Shown here in pieces: positions 8,007-17,271 of a stretch of DNA of 64,000 nt. The notes beneath the pieces were generated by a model. That model was given only the letters and a program-made list of their open reading frames with translations. It did not search any database and was not told the origin of the DNA. Source of the DNA: Pseudomonas sp. ADAK13. Its GTDB lineage: Bacteria; Pseudomonadota; Gammaproteobacteria; Pseudomonadales; Pseudomonadaceae. Where the stretch lies: the NCBI RefSeq assembly GCF_012935715.1, contig NZ_CP052860.1, positions 1,116,001 through 1,180,000 on the forward strand, read 5' to 3'. A program made the position numbers and the translations under genes. Every line of letters starts with the position of its first letter. Positions within the stretch are counted from its first letter, which is position 1.

Positions 8007-9261
8007 CGATGTCTCCTCGTGCGACACGGGGCAGGCGCAGCTCGGTGAGCGTGCCGCCTTCCTCATGACTATAGAGTTTCACTGAGCCGCCCGCGCGGGT
8101 CACGCTGGCCTTGCTCAAAAACAGGCCCAGGCCGAAGCCTTTGCCCTTGGTGGTAAAGAATGGCTTGCCGATCTGCTCGGCAATCGCCAGCGGCACACCG
8201 GCGCCGTGGTCGCGAATACTGATGGTGAAGTCTTCCGCGTCCCAGTTCAGGGTCACTTCCAACCCTTCCGGGCACGCATCGGCGGCGTTGTTCAGCAGGT
8301 TCAGCAGCGCCTGGGTCAGGTCCGGCGGCGGCGCCATGCGCGGCACTGCGCCCTGGCCCAGCAGGTGGAAACGGTAACTGGCTTCGGGACGCATCAGGTG
8401 CCAGCGGTTCAGGGCTTCGTCCAGCCACTGGGTGACGTCCTGCATCTCCACCGCCAGGCGGCGATTGGCTTCGGCGGCGCGCACCAGTTGCTGCAACGTC
8501 AACTTGCACTGCTTGACCTGTTCCTGCAGCACGCCGAGGTCATCTTGCAGGGCCGGGTCGTGATGGTCCTGGGTCATTTCCTTGAGCAGCACGCTCATGG
8601 TCGCCAGCGGCGTGCCCAACTCGTGGGCCGCGCCGGCGGCCTGGGTCGCGACGGCCAGCAACTGCTGATCGCGCAGACCTTCTTCACGGCGAATGGCGCG
8701 CAGCTCTTCCTGGCGGCGCAGCTCTTCCGCCATGCGCGCGGCAAAGAACGTGATGACCGCCGCCGACAGGGCGAAGCTCAACCACATGCCGTAGATCTGC
8801 AGGTTTTCCCGGGCGATGGGGAAAGTTTGCAGCGGGTAGAACTGCGCCAGCAGCAGGGTGTACAGGGCCAGGGCGATGCCCGACAGCACCACCGAATAGC
8901 GCCACGGCAAGGTCACCGCAGCGATGGTCAATGGCACCAAATAATAGGAAACGAAGGGGTTGGTGGAACCACCGGAGAAGTACAGCAACACACTGTGGAT
9001 AAACAGGTCGCAGGCCAGTTGCAGCGCGTATTCCAGTTCGGTCACCGGCCACGTGGTGCGCAGGCGGATGGCAGTAAACGCGCACAGCACCGTGGAAAAC
9101 CCGAGGGTGACCGCCAGTTGCAACCACGGCAGCGGCAGCAGGTTGAACCAATAGGCAAGCCCCACCGAGCCGGCCTGTGCGGCCAGCACCAGGGTGCGGA
9201 TGAACGTCAGGCGCCAAAGGTTCTGGCGGGTGGCGGAAGTCAGTTTTACGGCGGCGAGCAT
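7999..9261 (-). CDS. roxS: Redox sensor histidine kinase RoxS (RegB/PrrB family)
   Basis: A 420-residue membrane histidine kinase. Several transmembrane helices fill the first half and include the ubiquinone-site heptapeptide GGSTNPF, diagnostic of RegB/PrrB kinases. The H-box is AAHELGTPLATM, and a nearby cysteine (VKQCKLTLQQL) is in the position of the RegB redox cysteine. The N-box is LLNLLNNAADACP, and G-boxes follow (RDHGAGVP, GKGFGLGL). The ATG at 9261 follows a GGAG and begins at MLAAVKLTS; an upstream in-frame extension is low-complexity and unlike the family. The kinase precedes roxR in one transcription unit. Confidence 0.95.
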   Translation of the reverse strand: MLAAVKLTSATRQNLWRLTFIRTLVLAAQAGSVGLAYWFNLLPLPWLQLAVTLGFSTVLCAFTAIRLRTTWPVTELEYALQLACDLFIHSVLLYFSGGSTNPFVSYYLVPLTIAAVTLPWRYSVVLSGIALALYTLLLAQFYPLQTFPIARENLQIYGMWLSFALSAAVITFFAARMAEELRRQEELRAIRREEGLRDQQLLAVATQAAGAAHELGTPLATMSVLLKEMTQDHHDPALQDDLGVLQEQVKQCKLTLQQLVRAAEANRRLAVEMQDVTQWLDEALNRWHLMRPEASYRFHLLGQGAVPRMAPPPDLTQALLNLLNNAADACPEGLEVTLNWDAEDFTISIRDHGAGVPLAIAEQIGKPFFTTKGKGFGLGLFLSKASVTRAGGSVKLYSHEEGGTLTELRLPRVARGDIDE

Positions 9262-9467
9262 GAGCTCTCCCGATGAGCGCTGCAGGCGGATCGCACGGAG
9301 TATAAACGAAGCGACAGCGCTGGCACGGCGTGTGTGGCTCTTTGACGCAGGGGTCAGGAACATGACCGTTCGTCGGCATCCGGTAACTTGTAGCGAATGT
9401 GTAAACCCGAAGAACTGAAACCTTGCGTCTACAGTCTTACCGAACACGAACATCTCAAGGAGCTTCC

Positions 9468-10178
9468 ATGTCACGTTTCATTCGCAGTGCAGCCACCCTC
9501 ACCCTCGGCGCCGCTACCCTCGCCAGCCTGCCGGCGATGGCTGCCGATGAACTGCATTACAACCAGATTTCCCTGCGTGCCGAAGTCAGCCAGGAAGTGG
9601 CGCGCGACCAGATGATCGTCACCCTCTACACCGAGTCGCAGAACACTGACCCAGCCAAGCTGGCCGCCGAAATCACCACCACCATGAACAAGGCGCTGGC
9701 CCAGGCCCGCGAAGTCAAAGGCGTGACCCTGCGCCAGGGCAGCCGCAACAGCTACCCAATCTACGACAACAAAAACCAGAAGATCACCGGCTGGCGTGAA
9801 CGCGCCGAGCTGCGCATGGAAAGTGCCGACTTCGCCGCACTGTCCAAGCTCACCGGCGACATGCTGACCAACCTGAAAATGGACAGCATGGATTTCGCCA
9901 TCGCCAACCCGACCCGCAAGGCCAGCGAAGATGCCTTGCTTAAAGAAGCGGTCACCGCGTTCAAGGCCCGTGCACAACTGGCCACCGACGCGCTGGGCGG
10001 CAAGGGCTACAAAATCGTCAACCTGAACTTCAACACCAACGGTTATCCACAGCCCTACGCCCGCGGTGGGATGATGATGAAGGCCGCAGCGATGGATTCG
10101 GCGCCGACGCCGGAAGTCGAAGCCGGCACCAGTCAAGTGAGCATGAGCGCCGACGGTGTGATTGAAGTCTTGCAATAA
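9468..10178 (+). CDS. Periplasmic SIMPL domain (DUF541) protein
   Basis: A 236-residue protein with a signal peptide ending SLPAMAA (about residues 17-27). The mature part fits the SIMPL/DUF541 family: repeated strand-helix units such as SLRAEVSQEVARDQMIVTL near the N-terminus and VNLNFNTNG near the C-terminus. The family includes BP26/OmpW-like periplasmic oligomers of poorly known function; the P. aeruginosa neighbour of roxS at this position is of the same type. The ATG at 9468 follows AAGGAG. The gene diverges from roxS and ends in an intrinsic terminator. Confidence 0.9.
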   Translation: MSRFIRSAATLTLGAATLASLPAMAADELHYNQISLRAEVSQEVARDQMIVTLYTESQNTDPAKLAAEITTTMNKALAQAREVKGVTLRQGSRNSYPIYDNKNQKITGWRERAELRMESADFAALSKLTGDMLTNLKMDSMDFAIANPTRKASEDALLKEAVTAFKARAQLATDALGGKGYKIVNLNFNTNGYPQPYARGGMMMKAAAMDSAPTPEVEAGTSQVSMSADGVIEVLQ

Positions 10179-10198
10179 GTTTTATTGCAATAAAAAAC

Positions 10199-10231
10199 GG
10201 CGCAGCCTTACAAGGCTAGCGCCTTTTTTTT
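10199..10231 (+). terminator. Intrinsic terminator of the SIMPL gene
   Basis: Stem GGCGC-A-GCCTT / AAGGC-TA-GCGCC with single-base bulges, followed by eight T residues. Confidence 0.88.
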
Positions 10232-10382
10232 GGGACGCGATGTCTCGATCACGTCATAACCAACTGTAGGTCCGACACTCGGCTCTCACTTAAGCCTACC
10301 GCCCACCTGTCAATTCTGCACACCTTAAAGTAACTATTGCCTTTATAAAATAACTTGTCACGCAGGATACAAACATCAATGT

Positions 10383-10411
10383 GGAACCGTTGACACTCAA
10401 GCTGCCACCCA
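10383..10411 (+). promoter_or_regulatory. hrp box (HrpL/ECF sigma promoter) of the 933-residue gene
   Basis: GGAACC at 10383-10388, a 16-base spacer, then CCAC at 10405-10408 with A at 10411. This matches the hrp box consensus GGAACC-N15/16-CCAC-N2-A at all eleven fixed positions. It lies about 160 bases upstream of the ATG at 10574, within the usual distance range for HrpL-dependent effectors in P. syringae and Rsp/HrpL systems of the fluorescens group. The rest of 10236-10573 contains no gene I can support and is AT-rich. With eleven fixed bases and two or three allowed spacings, a chance hit somewhere in 64 kb on either strand is expected about 0.1 times. A chance hit directly upstream of an unusual orphan gene is much less likely. 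Confidence 0.85.
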
Positions 10412-10573
10412 ACTGCACATACTCCACTGATGTTTTACACGACCACAGAAAAAACCTTAACCGTTCTAAAACAAGGCACCAATTCGCGCAATATAACAGT
10501 GTACGGTTCGGCCACCTCGAACTCACACCGAGGAATTCAACTTATAAACCCTCACTAATAAAAAGAGCCCACA

Positions 10574-13375
10574 ATGAATATAAGCCCGCACTCCCTATCG
10601 CCACTTTCAACTACTCCACAGGCAACTTTTGCCGTTTCCGAACCTATACATAATCATCCCACTCGGACCACTGACTCTCCACCTAATGTACACACTCTCA
10701 CTCCAGGAGCAGTGAAAGGTTCAGGGGCAAAAAAAACCGACCATGGACAAGAGTCGATTCACTCCTCCGCCCCTGATCATGAATTTGACGTCGCCAAGGC
10801 AGTCATTTATGGCTCAGTGGACGTTACTCCGCCCACTGCAAGCTATACGATACAAGAGCGGGTGCAACGTATCGATGCGTACGCGGGCCGTGTAACAACG
10901 CAGCTTGAGAACATAGAAAGTGGTGAGGAAGGCGAAAGCAATATCAGGTTCCAGAAGAACCGCCAGTTCCTGGAGCCTGCGGGCTATTTCAGTGGAGGGT
11001 TGCTAGCGGCCGGATATGACCCGCATGAAAAAATCACAGTGACCTTCACCTCCTACGTAGGGAAAGGAAAGCCTGAAGTACCGACCGACACCGACAAGCG
11101 TACCTACTTTGCGTGGGAAATTGCCGCAGGCGCTCTTGCGCATGACAAAGTACAGCGGGGCGGTCCGCTTAACTTCCAATTCATGGAAGTCGAGCGCAAT
11201 GACCGAAGCAAGGTCAACGTTCTGGAGTCTCTAGGCAAGCACCTTCAGAATCATTGGGAACAGGACATAGCCAAGTCCATGCGAGACACTTCAGGCGCAT
11301 TGGAGAAACGTTCAGGGAACGCCGATGCCTATGTTGTACGGGGAACATTGCAAAGCCTGTTAAACAACCCGGACAGCTTCGAAAAGTTAAGCTCTGACGC
11401 TCAGGAGGCGGTCAAGCGCACCCTGGAGAAAAATGGGCAAGTCATTATCCCCAACATCTATGGCTATCCACTGGCAGGGTATGCGTTTATTCCTAATACT
11501 CCATTTGATGGCAATTATGATCATCGGCCCAATGAGGGCTTGATGATCGATTTGAAGAACGGCACGGTCCGTGAAATAAAGGGAGATGCAGACTTTGCCG
11601 ACTGGGCCAAAAACAATCGAAGCGCTTTGCTGCGCAGTTTCAATGCCAGCGACAGACAAGGCGGCAAAGATGCGCATTGGCCCAAGGCAGGGGATGTGCT
11701 CGACGAGTTGATTTCGGGCAATAGCGCCCATTACCCGGGATATTCCAGCCTCCTTAAAGATAAAGGTGTCCCGGTGCGGGAAACATTTAACTATACCGAA
11801 TCGCGGGGCAGCAATTATCGCTTGAAATACGACAATCTGAACGACGGGATTGCCGCCAAATACCAGGAAGTAAACAGCAATAACGCTGTATGGTCCGACC
11901 AAACCGAGGTGTTTGGCTCTTCGCAACAAAACTGGAAGGCCGCGAAAGAGTTCTGGGGTAATACCTTTGGTTACGTACCCATCGTCGGCAACGCGGGCAA
12001 TATTGTCTTTGGCGTCCATGATGGCATCTATGGCAAGACAGCAGGCGATCGCGTTGGAGGTAACTCGGCAGCAGTGATATCAGGCCTGCAATTGGTGCAC
12101 GAACTTTTACCCGCTGCGGCCGAGTCAGGGCTAGGTGATGCCCCGATAAACGCTGGGCATTACAAATGGGTATACCGTTCAGAGACCCGCGAATTTGAAT
12201 TGGCACGAGCACCCAAGGTGCCGGAAGATGCCGATGAAGTCATGGTTCCAAAGGAGGAAGGAGCCGAAGTTAACCGCCTGCGCCCTTCCGAGGCCGGCAA
12301 TATCAGTGCGTATGCGGTTGCGGATGGAGAGCAGTTGATTGAAGGGGCTACACGTAACGGCAAAGGCATTTACCAGGTCAAGGATGCAACCACCGGCCAA
12401 GACCGCTGGTTCATCCGCTATTCCGATGAGTCGGGTACCCGCAAAGTCTACGAGATCAAGAGCAACTTCAAGTTAAGTGACGACTATGTCCAGATCATTG
12501 ATCCCGAGAGCCGTAAACCGGTGTTGTCGGTACACACCGACGGCGACGGTGGGTGGGTCCGGGGTGAAGGAAAGGGCGGAAGATGGCCCTGGAATTCACC
12601 GTCCCCCACCCCCAGCGAAAACCTGATACCTAAATTCACCGATTTGTTCGACGATATCGACGCCGACGCCGCGAACGGGGCCAAGGTCTTCGACGAATAC
12701 TTGAACGTTGATGAGGCAACCCCCTACAAAATATCGGCTACCGGGTATGAAGAAAACGGCGTGCTTAGAAGAAAGTTGAATGTGACGTGGGATGCCACTG
12801 AGCACACGTTCAACATTTGGCCATCCGAGCGGGCAGCCCCTACCCCGTACAGCACAAGCACCTACTCGCCAAACTTCATTAACGATGTGAATCGCAGCAC
12901 GTACACAATCATCCAACCGTCAAAAGCCGGTGACGTTATCTCGGAGCTGAATGCCGGTGGGAACTCTGCCGAAGAAATCAGACAGAACCGGGTGACACAG
13001 TTCGAACAAGCGATTCCTGATGAAGACCTTCGGGCCCGCATTTCTGAAGTCGCCCATCAAGGAGCGGCACAGCCCGTCCATGCTGAAATCGTGAAGGCGC
13101 TAAAGGAAGGCTACAACGCCAAAGCGAATGACATAACCTACACGATCAACTATGACCCGCTGAAAAATGAAACCCAAGTCACACTGTTCACACAGTGGTA
13201 CATCAATGACCTGACCGGGGATGAACCAAGGTCGATACCGGATATAAACGTGACCGCAACCCGAACGTTCACGATCCGTGAGAGTAACGAAATATCGGGG
13301 GATCGTTTCACCATCGACGAGTTCGCCCCGATTAACCTGGAGGTGTCGGTGCCGGCGGACTTCCCCGCGAATTAA
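10574..13375 (+). CDS. Candidate type III secreted effector/toxin, 933 residues, family not recognised
   Basis: I do not recognise a named family. No Sec signal is visible. The first 50 residues fit the composition rules for P. syringae type III effectors: isoleucine at position 3, no acidic residue in the first 12, and seven serines. Residues 1-70 are S/T/P-rich and probably disordered. About 75-450 look like a soluble folded region with YFAWEIAAGALAHDK near 178. A glycine- and aliphatic-rich segment follows (about 465-515, FGYVPIVGNAGNIVFG and AAVISGLQLVHELLP) that could be two membrane-active helices. It faintly recalls the middle of large Pseudomonas proteins annotated as dermonecrotic-toxin-like, which is memory and not a search result. 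The C-terminal 250 residues are strand-rich. The Shine-Dalgarno is weak. Base composition is clearly AT-richer than the neighbours. A hrp box precedes the gene and a terminator follows it. Confidence 0.8.
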   Translation: MNISPHSLSPLSTTPQATFAVSEPIHNHPTRTTDSPPNVHTLTPGAVKGSGAKKTDHGQESIHSSAPDHEFDVAKAVIYGSVDVTPPTASYTIQERVQRIDAYAGRVTTQLENIESGEEGESNIRFQKNRQFLEPAGYFSGGLLAAGYDPHEKITVTFTSYVGKGKPEVPTDTDKRTYFAWEIAAGALAHDKVQRGGPLNFQFMEVERNDRSKVNVLESLGKHLQNHWEQDIAKSMRDTSGALEKRSGNADAYVVRGTLQSLLNNPDSFEKLSSDAQEAVKRTLEKNGQVIIPNIYGYPLAGYAFIPNTPFDGNYDHRPNEGLMIDLKNGTVREIKGDADFADWAKNNRSALLRSFNASDRQGGKDAHWPKAGDVLDELISGNSAHYPGYSSLLKDKGVPVRETFNYTESRGSNYRLKYDNLNDGIAAKYQEVNSNNAVWSDQTEVFGSSQQNWKAAKEFWGNTFGYVPIVGNAGNIVFGVHDGIYGKTAGDRVGGNSAAVISGLQLVHELLPAAAESGLGDAPINAGHYKWVYRSETREFELARAPKVPEDADEVMVPKEEGAEVNRLRPSEAGNISAYAVADGEQLIEGATRNGKGIYQVKDATTGQDRWFIRYSDESGTRKVYEIKSNFKLSDDYVQIIDPESRKPVLSVHTDGDGGWVRGEGKGGRWPWNSPSPTPSENLIPKFTDLFDDIDADAANGAKVFDEYLNVDEATPYKISATGYEENGVLRRKLNVTWDATEHTFNIWPSERAAPTPYSTSTYSPNFINDVNRSTYTIIQPSKAGDVISELNAGGNSAEEIRQNRVTQFEQAIPDEDLRARISEVAHQGAAQPVHAEIVKALKEGYNAKANDITYTINYDPLKNETQVTLFTQWYINDLTGDEPRSIPDINVTATRTFTIRESNEISGDRFTIDEFAPINLEVSVPADFPAN

Positions 13376-13414
13376 CCCTGTAATGCCTGCGCCTGTCTCT
13401 ACCTGAATAACTGG

Positions 13415-13451
13415 AACGGCGGTAATCTCGGTGACCGCCGTTTTCGTTTGG
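13415..13451 (+). terminator. Intrinsic terminator of the effector-like gene
   Basis: Stem AACGGCGGT / ACCGCCGTT with a ten-base loop, then TTTCGTTT. It closes the hrp-box transcription unit and separates it from dppA1. Confidence 0.82.
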
Positions 13452-13482
13452 GCAGCCTTTAGCTGCCATCTCAGGGGTCTCC

Positions 13483-15084
13483 ATGGAAAGAATCGCCTTA
13501 AAACCGCTCCTCCTCGCTGCCGGCCTGCTCGCCTTTATGCCGATAGCCCAGGCGGCCAGCACCCTGGTCTACTGCTCCGAAGCCAGCCCCGCCGGCTTCG
13601 ACCCCAGCCAGTACACCAGCGGCACCGATTTTGATGCCTCCGCCGAAACCGTGTTCAACCGCCTGACCCAGTTCAAGCGCGGCGGCACCGAAGTCGAACC
13701 GGGCCTGGCGACCAGTTGGGACGTGTCCAAAGACGGCCTGACCTACACCTTCCACCTGCGCGATGGCGTCAAGTTCCACACCACCGACTATTTCACCCCG
13801 ACCCGCGACTTCAACGCCGATGACGTGTTGTTCACCTTCCAGCGCCTGCTCGACCCCGAGAATGCGTTCCGCAGGGCCTACCCGTCGGAGTCGCCGTACT
13901 TCACCGACATGGGCTTGAACACCACGATCAAGAACGTCGAAAAACTTGACGAGCACACGGTGCGCTTCAACCTGAACAACGTCGACGCCTCCTTCGTGCA
14001 GAACCTGGCCATGAGCTTCGCCTCGGTGCAGTCCGCCGAATACGCCGCGCAGTTGCTCAAGGAAGGCAAGGCCGCCGACATCAACCAGAAGCCCGTCGGC
14101 ACCGGGCCGTTCGTGTTCAAGCGCTACCAGAAGGATTCGCAGATTCGCTACAGCGCCAACAAACAGTATTGGAAGCCCGAAGATGTGAAGCTCGACAACC
14201 TGGTGTTCTCGATCACCCCGGACGCTGCGGTGCGCCTGCAAAAGCTCAAGGCCGGCGAGTGCCAGGTCAGCGGTTACCCGCGCCCCTCCGACATTGACGT
14301 GATGAAGCAGGATCCGAACCTGCGGGTTCTTCAGCAAGCCGGCTTCAACCTGGGCTTTCTCGCCTACAACGTGACCCACCCGCCGCTGGACCAACTCAAG
14401 GTGCGCCAGGCGCTGGACATGGCCATCGACAAGCCGGCCATCATCAAGGCGGTGTACCAGAGCGCCGGACAATTGGCGCAGAACGCGCTGCCTCCGGCCC
14501 AGTGGTCTTATGACCCCACCATCAAGGACGCGCCCTACGATCCGGCCAAGGCGCGGGCGCTACTAAAAGAAGCAGGGGTTGCACCAGGTACCACCATCAA
14601 CCTGTGGGCGATGACCGTACAACGCGCTTCCAATCCCAACGCCCGCATGTCGGCGCAGATGATCCAGCAGGATTGGGAAAAGATCGGCATCAAGGCCAAT
14701 ATCGTCAGCTATGAGTGGGGCGAATACATCAAACGCGCCAAAGCCGGCGAGCATGACGTGATGATTTACGGCTGGACCGGCGACAACGGTGACCCGGATA
14801 ACTGGCTCGGCGTGCTCTACAGTTGTGCTGCGGTGAAGGGCAGCAACTATGCAAAATGGTGTAACCCCGCCTACGACAAGCTGGTGCAGCAGGCCAAGGT
14901 CAGGAGCGACCGCGAGCAGCGCATCAAGTGGTATCAACAGGCGCAAAAAATCCTTAAGGAACAAGTACCTATAACGCCTATTGCAAACTCGACGGTTTTC
15001 CAGCCCCTGCGAAAGGAAGTACAGGACTTCAAGATCAGTCCATTTGGACTCACACCGTTCTATGGCGTCAGTCTGAATAAGTAA
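13483..15084 (+). CDS. dppA1: Dipeptide ABC transporter substrate-binding protein DppA1
   Basis: A 533-residue periplasmic binding protein of the SBP_bac_5 family. Its signal peptide ends PIAQA before ASTLVYCSEASPAGFDP. The conserved cysteine after the signal and a second one in GECQVSGYPRP are placed like the DppA disulfide. Typical family segments are LTYTFHLRDGVKFH and WTGDNGDPDNW. It would capture di- or tripeptides for DppBCDF. First of four paralogues in this cluster, and by order it corresponds to P. aeruginosa DppA1. The ATG at 13483 follows AGGGG. A hairpin without a T-run (15092-15126) follows. Confidence 0.92.
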   Translation: MERIALKPLLLAAGLLAFMPIAQAASTLVYCSEASPAGFDPSQYTSGTDFDASAETVFNRLTQFKRGGTEVEPGLATSWDVSKDGLTYTFHLRDGVKFHTTDYFTPTRDFNADDVLFTFQRLLDPENAFRRAYPSESPYFTDMGLNTTIKNVEKLDEHTVRFNLNNVDASFVQNLAMSFASVQSAEYAAQLLKEGKAADINQKPVGTGPFVFKRYQKDSQIRYSANKQYWKPEDVKLDNLVFSITPDAAVRLQKLKAGECQVSGYPRPSDIDVMKQDPNLRVLQQAGFNLGFLAYNVTHPPLDQLKVRQALDMAIDKPAIIKAVYQSAGQLAQNALPPAQWSYDPTIKDAPYDPAKARALLKEAGVAPGTTINLWAMTVQRASNPNARMSAQMIQQDWEKIGIKANIVSYEWGEYIKRAKAGEHDVMIYGWTGDNGDPDNWLGVLYSCAAVKGSNYAKWCNPAYDKLVQQAKVRSDREQRIKWYQQAQKILKEQVPITPIANSTVFQPLRKEVQDFKISPFGLTPFYGVSLNK

Positions 15085-15091
15085 CAGCCGC

Positions 15092-15126
15092 GCCCCAACC
15101 GAGTGCACCAGACGCCTCGGTTGGGC
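15092..15126 (+). other. Hairpin downstream of dppA1
   Basis: GCCCCAACCGAG pairs with CTCGGTTGGGC across a loop of about twelve bases, but no T-run follows. It may stabilise or partly terminate the dppA1 message. The remaining bases up to 15342 hold no gene and presumably the dppA2 promoter. Confidence 0.6.
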
Positions 15127-15342
15127 ATTCATGGTGCGCGTCTCGCACCGAAAAAAACCCTCAAAAGTGCGTAAATGTGTCTGAACTTACACATATGCGA
15201 CATTCGTGTACGTTCGTACCACTGTTTAGCCGTTGTAGGCTCTCAACATCTTGCATTGGGTATGGGCCCTGCATAAGTATCCGCAGGTCGACTCACGAGG
15301 TCGCCCTCACTACCAAAAATGACAACAAATCATGAGGCCAAC

Positions 15343-16971
15343 ATGCTTAAACACGCAGTCATTCCGTTATTAGTCAGCGCCGGTTTAATGGCTGCTGCAC
15401 CTTTCGCCCAAGCGGCGAGCAACCTGGTGTTCTGCTCCGAAGGGAGCCCGGCCGGCTTTGATCCAGGCCAGTACACCACCGGAACAGACTTCGATGCTTC
15501 GGCCGAGACCATGTTCAATCGTCTGACCCAGTTTGAGCGCGGCGGCACCGCTGTTGTTCCTGGGCTGGCCACCACCTGGGACGTTTCCCCGGATGGCCTG
15601 ACCTACACCTTCCACCTTCGTGAAGGCGTCAAGTTCCACACCACCCCGTACTTCAAGCCAACTCGTGAATTTTCGGCTGACGACGTACTGTTCACGTTCA
15701 ACCGGATGATCAACAAAGATGATCCGTTCCGCAAAGCCTACCCAACCGAGTTCCCGTACTTCACGGACATGGGTATGGACACCAACATCAAGAACATCGA
15801 GAAAGTCGATGCCCACACCGTCAAGTTCACCCTTGGCACCGTGGACGCCGCCTTTATCCAGAACCTGGCAATGAGCTTCGCCTCCATCCAGTCGGCTGAA
15901 TACGCCGCCCAGCTGTTGAAGGAAGGCAAGGCACAGGACATCAACCAGAAGCCAATCGGCACTGGTCCGTTCGTATTCAAGAGCTACCAGAAAGACTCCA
16001 ACATCCGTTACACCGGCAACAAGGATTACTGGAAGCCTGAAGACGTGAAGATCGACAACCTGATCTTCGCCATCACCACCGACCCGTCGGTGCGCATCCA
16101 GAAGCTGAAGAAAAACGAATGCCAGGTAACCCTGTTCCCGCGTCCGGCCGACCTCAAGGCGCTGGGTGAAGACAAGGACCTGAAACTGCCGCACCAGGCC
16201 GGTTTCAACCTGGGCTACATCGCCTACAACGTCATGCCGGTCCTCAAGGGCCAGACCGCACCGAACCCGCTGTCTGACCTGCGCGTGCGTGAGGCTCTGG
16301 ACATGTCGGTGAACAAGCAGCAGATCATCGACTCGGTCTACCAGGGTGCAGGCCAACTGGCTGTCAACGCCATGCCGCCTACCCAGTGGTCCTACGACAC
16401 CACCATCAAGGACGCCCCGTTTGATGTGACCAAGGCCAAGGCCTTGCTCAAGGAAGCCGGCGTCAAGGAAGGTACCGAGATCACCCTGTGGGCGATGCCG
16501 GTCCAGCGTCCGTACAACCCGAACGCCAAGCTGATGGCTGAGATGCTGCAGAACGACTGGAAACAGATCGGCCTGAAAGTGAACATCGTCAGCTACGAGT
16601 GGGGCGAGTACATCAAGCGTTCCAAAGGCGGCGAGAACCAGGCCATGATCATTGGCTGGAGCGGCGACAATGGTGACCCGGACAACTGGCTGAACGTGCT
16701 GTTCGGCTGCGATTCCCTGGCCGGCAACAACTTCTCCAAGTGGTGCGACAAGAAATTCGACGGCATCGTGAAAGAAGCCAAGGCGACTTCCGACGTAGCC
16801 AAACGCACCGAGCTGTACAAGCAGGCGCAACATATCCTCAAAGATGCAGTCCCGATGACACCTATCGCGCACTCGACGGTGTATCAACCCATGCGCAACA
16901 ACGTGCAGGACTTCAAGATCAGCCCGTTTGGCTTGAACTCCTTCTACGGTGTGAGCGTAAGCGGCAAGTAA
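15343..16971 (+). CDS. dppA2: Dipeptide ABC transporter substrate-binding protein DppA2
   Basis: 542 residues, SBP_bac_5 family, and clearly paralogous to the genes on either side (shared CSEGSPAGFDPGQYTTGTDFD near the N-terminus and WSGDNGDPDNW near residue 445). The signal peptide MLKHAVIPLLVSAGLMAAAP ends FAQAAS. The ATG at 15343 is preferred because GAGG lies seven bases upstream; an in-frame ATG at 15319 would put eight polar residues before the signal peptide. It differs from DppA1 by an insertion in the lobe (LKGQTAPNPLSDL, about residue 300), which probably changes peptide preference. Confidence 0.92.
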   Translation: MLKHAVIPLLVSAGLMAAAPFAQAASNLVFCSEGSPAGFDPGQYTTGTDFDASAETMFNRLTQFERGGTAVVPGLATTWDVSPDGLTYTFHLREGVKFHTTPYFKPTREFSADDVLFTFNRMINKDDPFRKAYPTEFPYFTDMGMDTNIKNIEKVDAHTVKFTLGTVDAAFIQNLAMSFASIQSAEYAAQLLKEGKAQDINQKPIGTGPFVFKSYQKDSNIRYTGNKDYWKPEDVKIDNLIFAITTDPSVRIQKLKKNECQVTLFPRPADLKALGEDKDLKLPHQAGFNLGYIAYNVMPVLKGQTAPNPLSDLRVREALDMSVNKQQIIDSVYQGAGQLAVNAMPPTQWSYDTTIKDAPFDVTKAKALLKEAGVKEGTEITLWAMPVQRPYNPNAKLMAEMLQNDWKQIGLKVNIVSYEWGEYIKRSKGGENQAMIIGWSGDNGDPDNWLNVLFGCDSLAGNNFSKWCDKKFDGIVKEAKATSDVAKRTELYKQAQHILKDAVPMTPIAHSTVYQPMRNNVQDFKISPFGLNSFYGVSVSGK

Positions 16972-16982
16972 GGGTCTCTGGC

Positions 16983-17004
16983 GGCGACGTTTCATAACGT
17001 CGCC
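16983..17004 (+). other. Hairpin downstream of dppA2; the rest of the gap to 17271 is empty
   Basis: Perfect stem GGCGACGTT / AACGTCGCC with loop TCAT, followed by only GTTATT, so at best a weak terminator. The following 270 bases before dppA3 contain no gene I can support. In P. aeruginosa the metallo-dipeptidase gene mdpA and regulator psdR lie between the second and third dppA; they are not here. Confidence 0.65.
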
Positions 17005-17271
17005 GTTATTGCATCCGCCAAGACCGTAGGAAACAGACCACCTCCGCACACGCTGCCGTCCTACGGCAGCGAACTGCGAATCGCGGTTCCATTGCCTACA
17101 AGGTCTGTCAGATTCGTTGCATTTACTGCCCGGCTCCCGACCCATAACGTCGTGGCACGGCAGACGCATCGTCTCTGTGAGGCAACTGCCGTTGTGGGAT
17201 CAGTGTTGTCGCAGGGCCAAGGCCTTGCGATTGCTCACTGACGAAAACAACAAACAAGGATCGGGATTGTC

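Noticed and set aside
10381..10653. 90-codon open frame overlapping the hrp box and the start of the effector-like gene
   Set aside because: It would contain the promoter and overlap the longer gene out of frame; no Shine-Dalgarno.
15385..17169. Long antisense open frame across dppA2
   Set aside because: Shadow of a conserved binding-protein gene; no domain.
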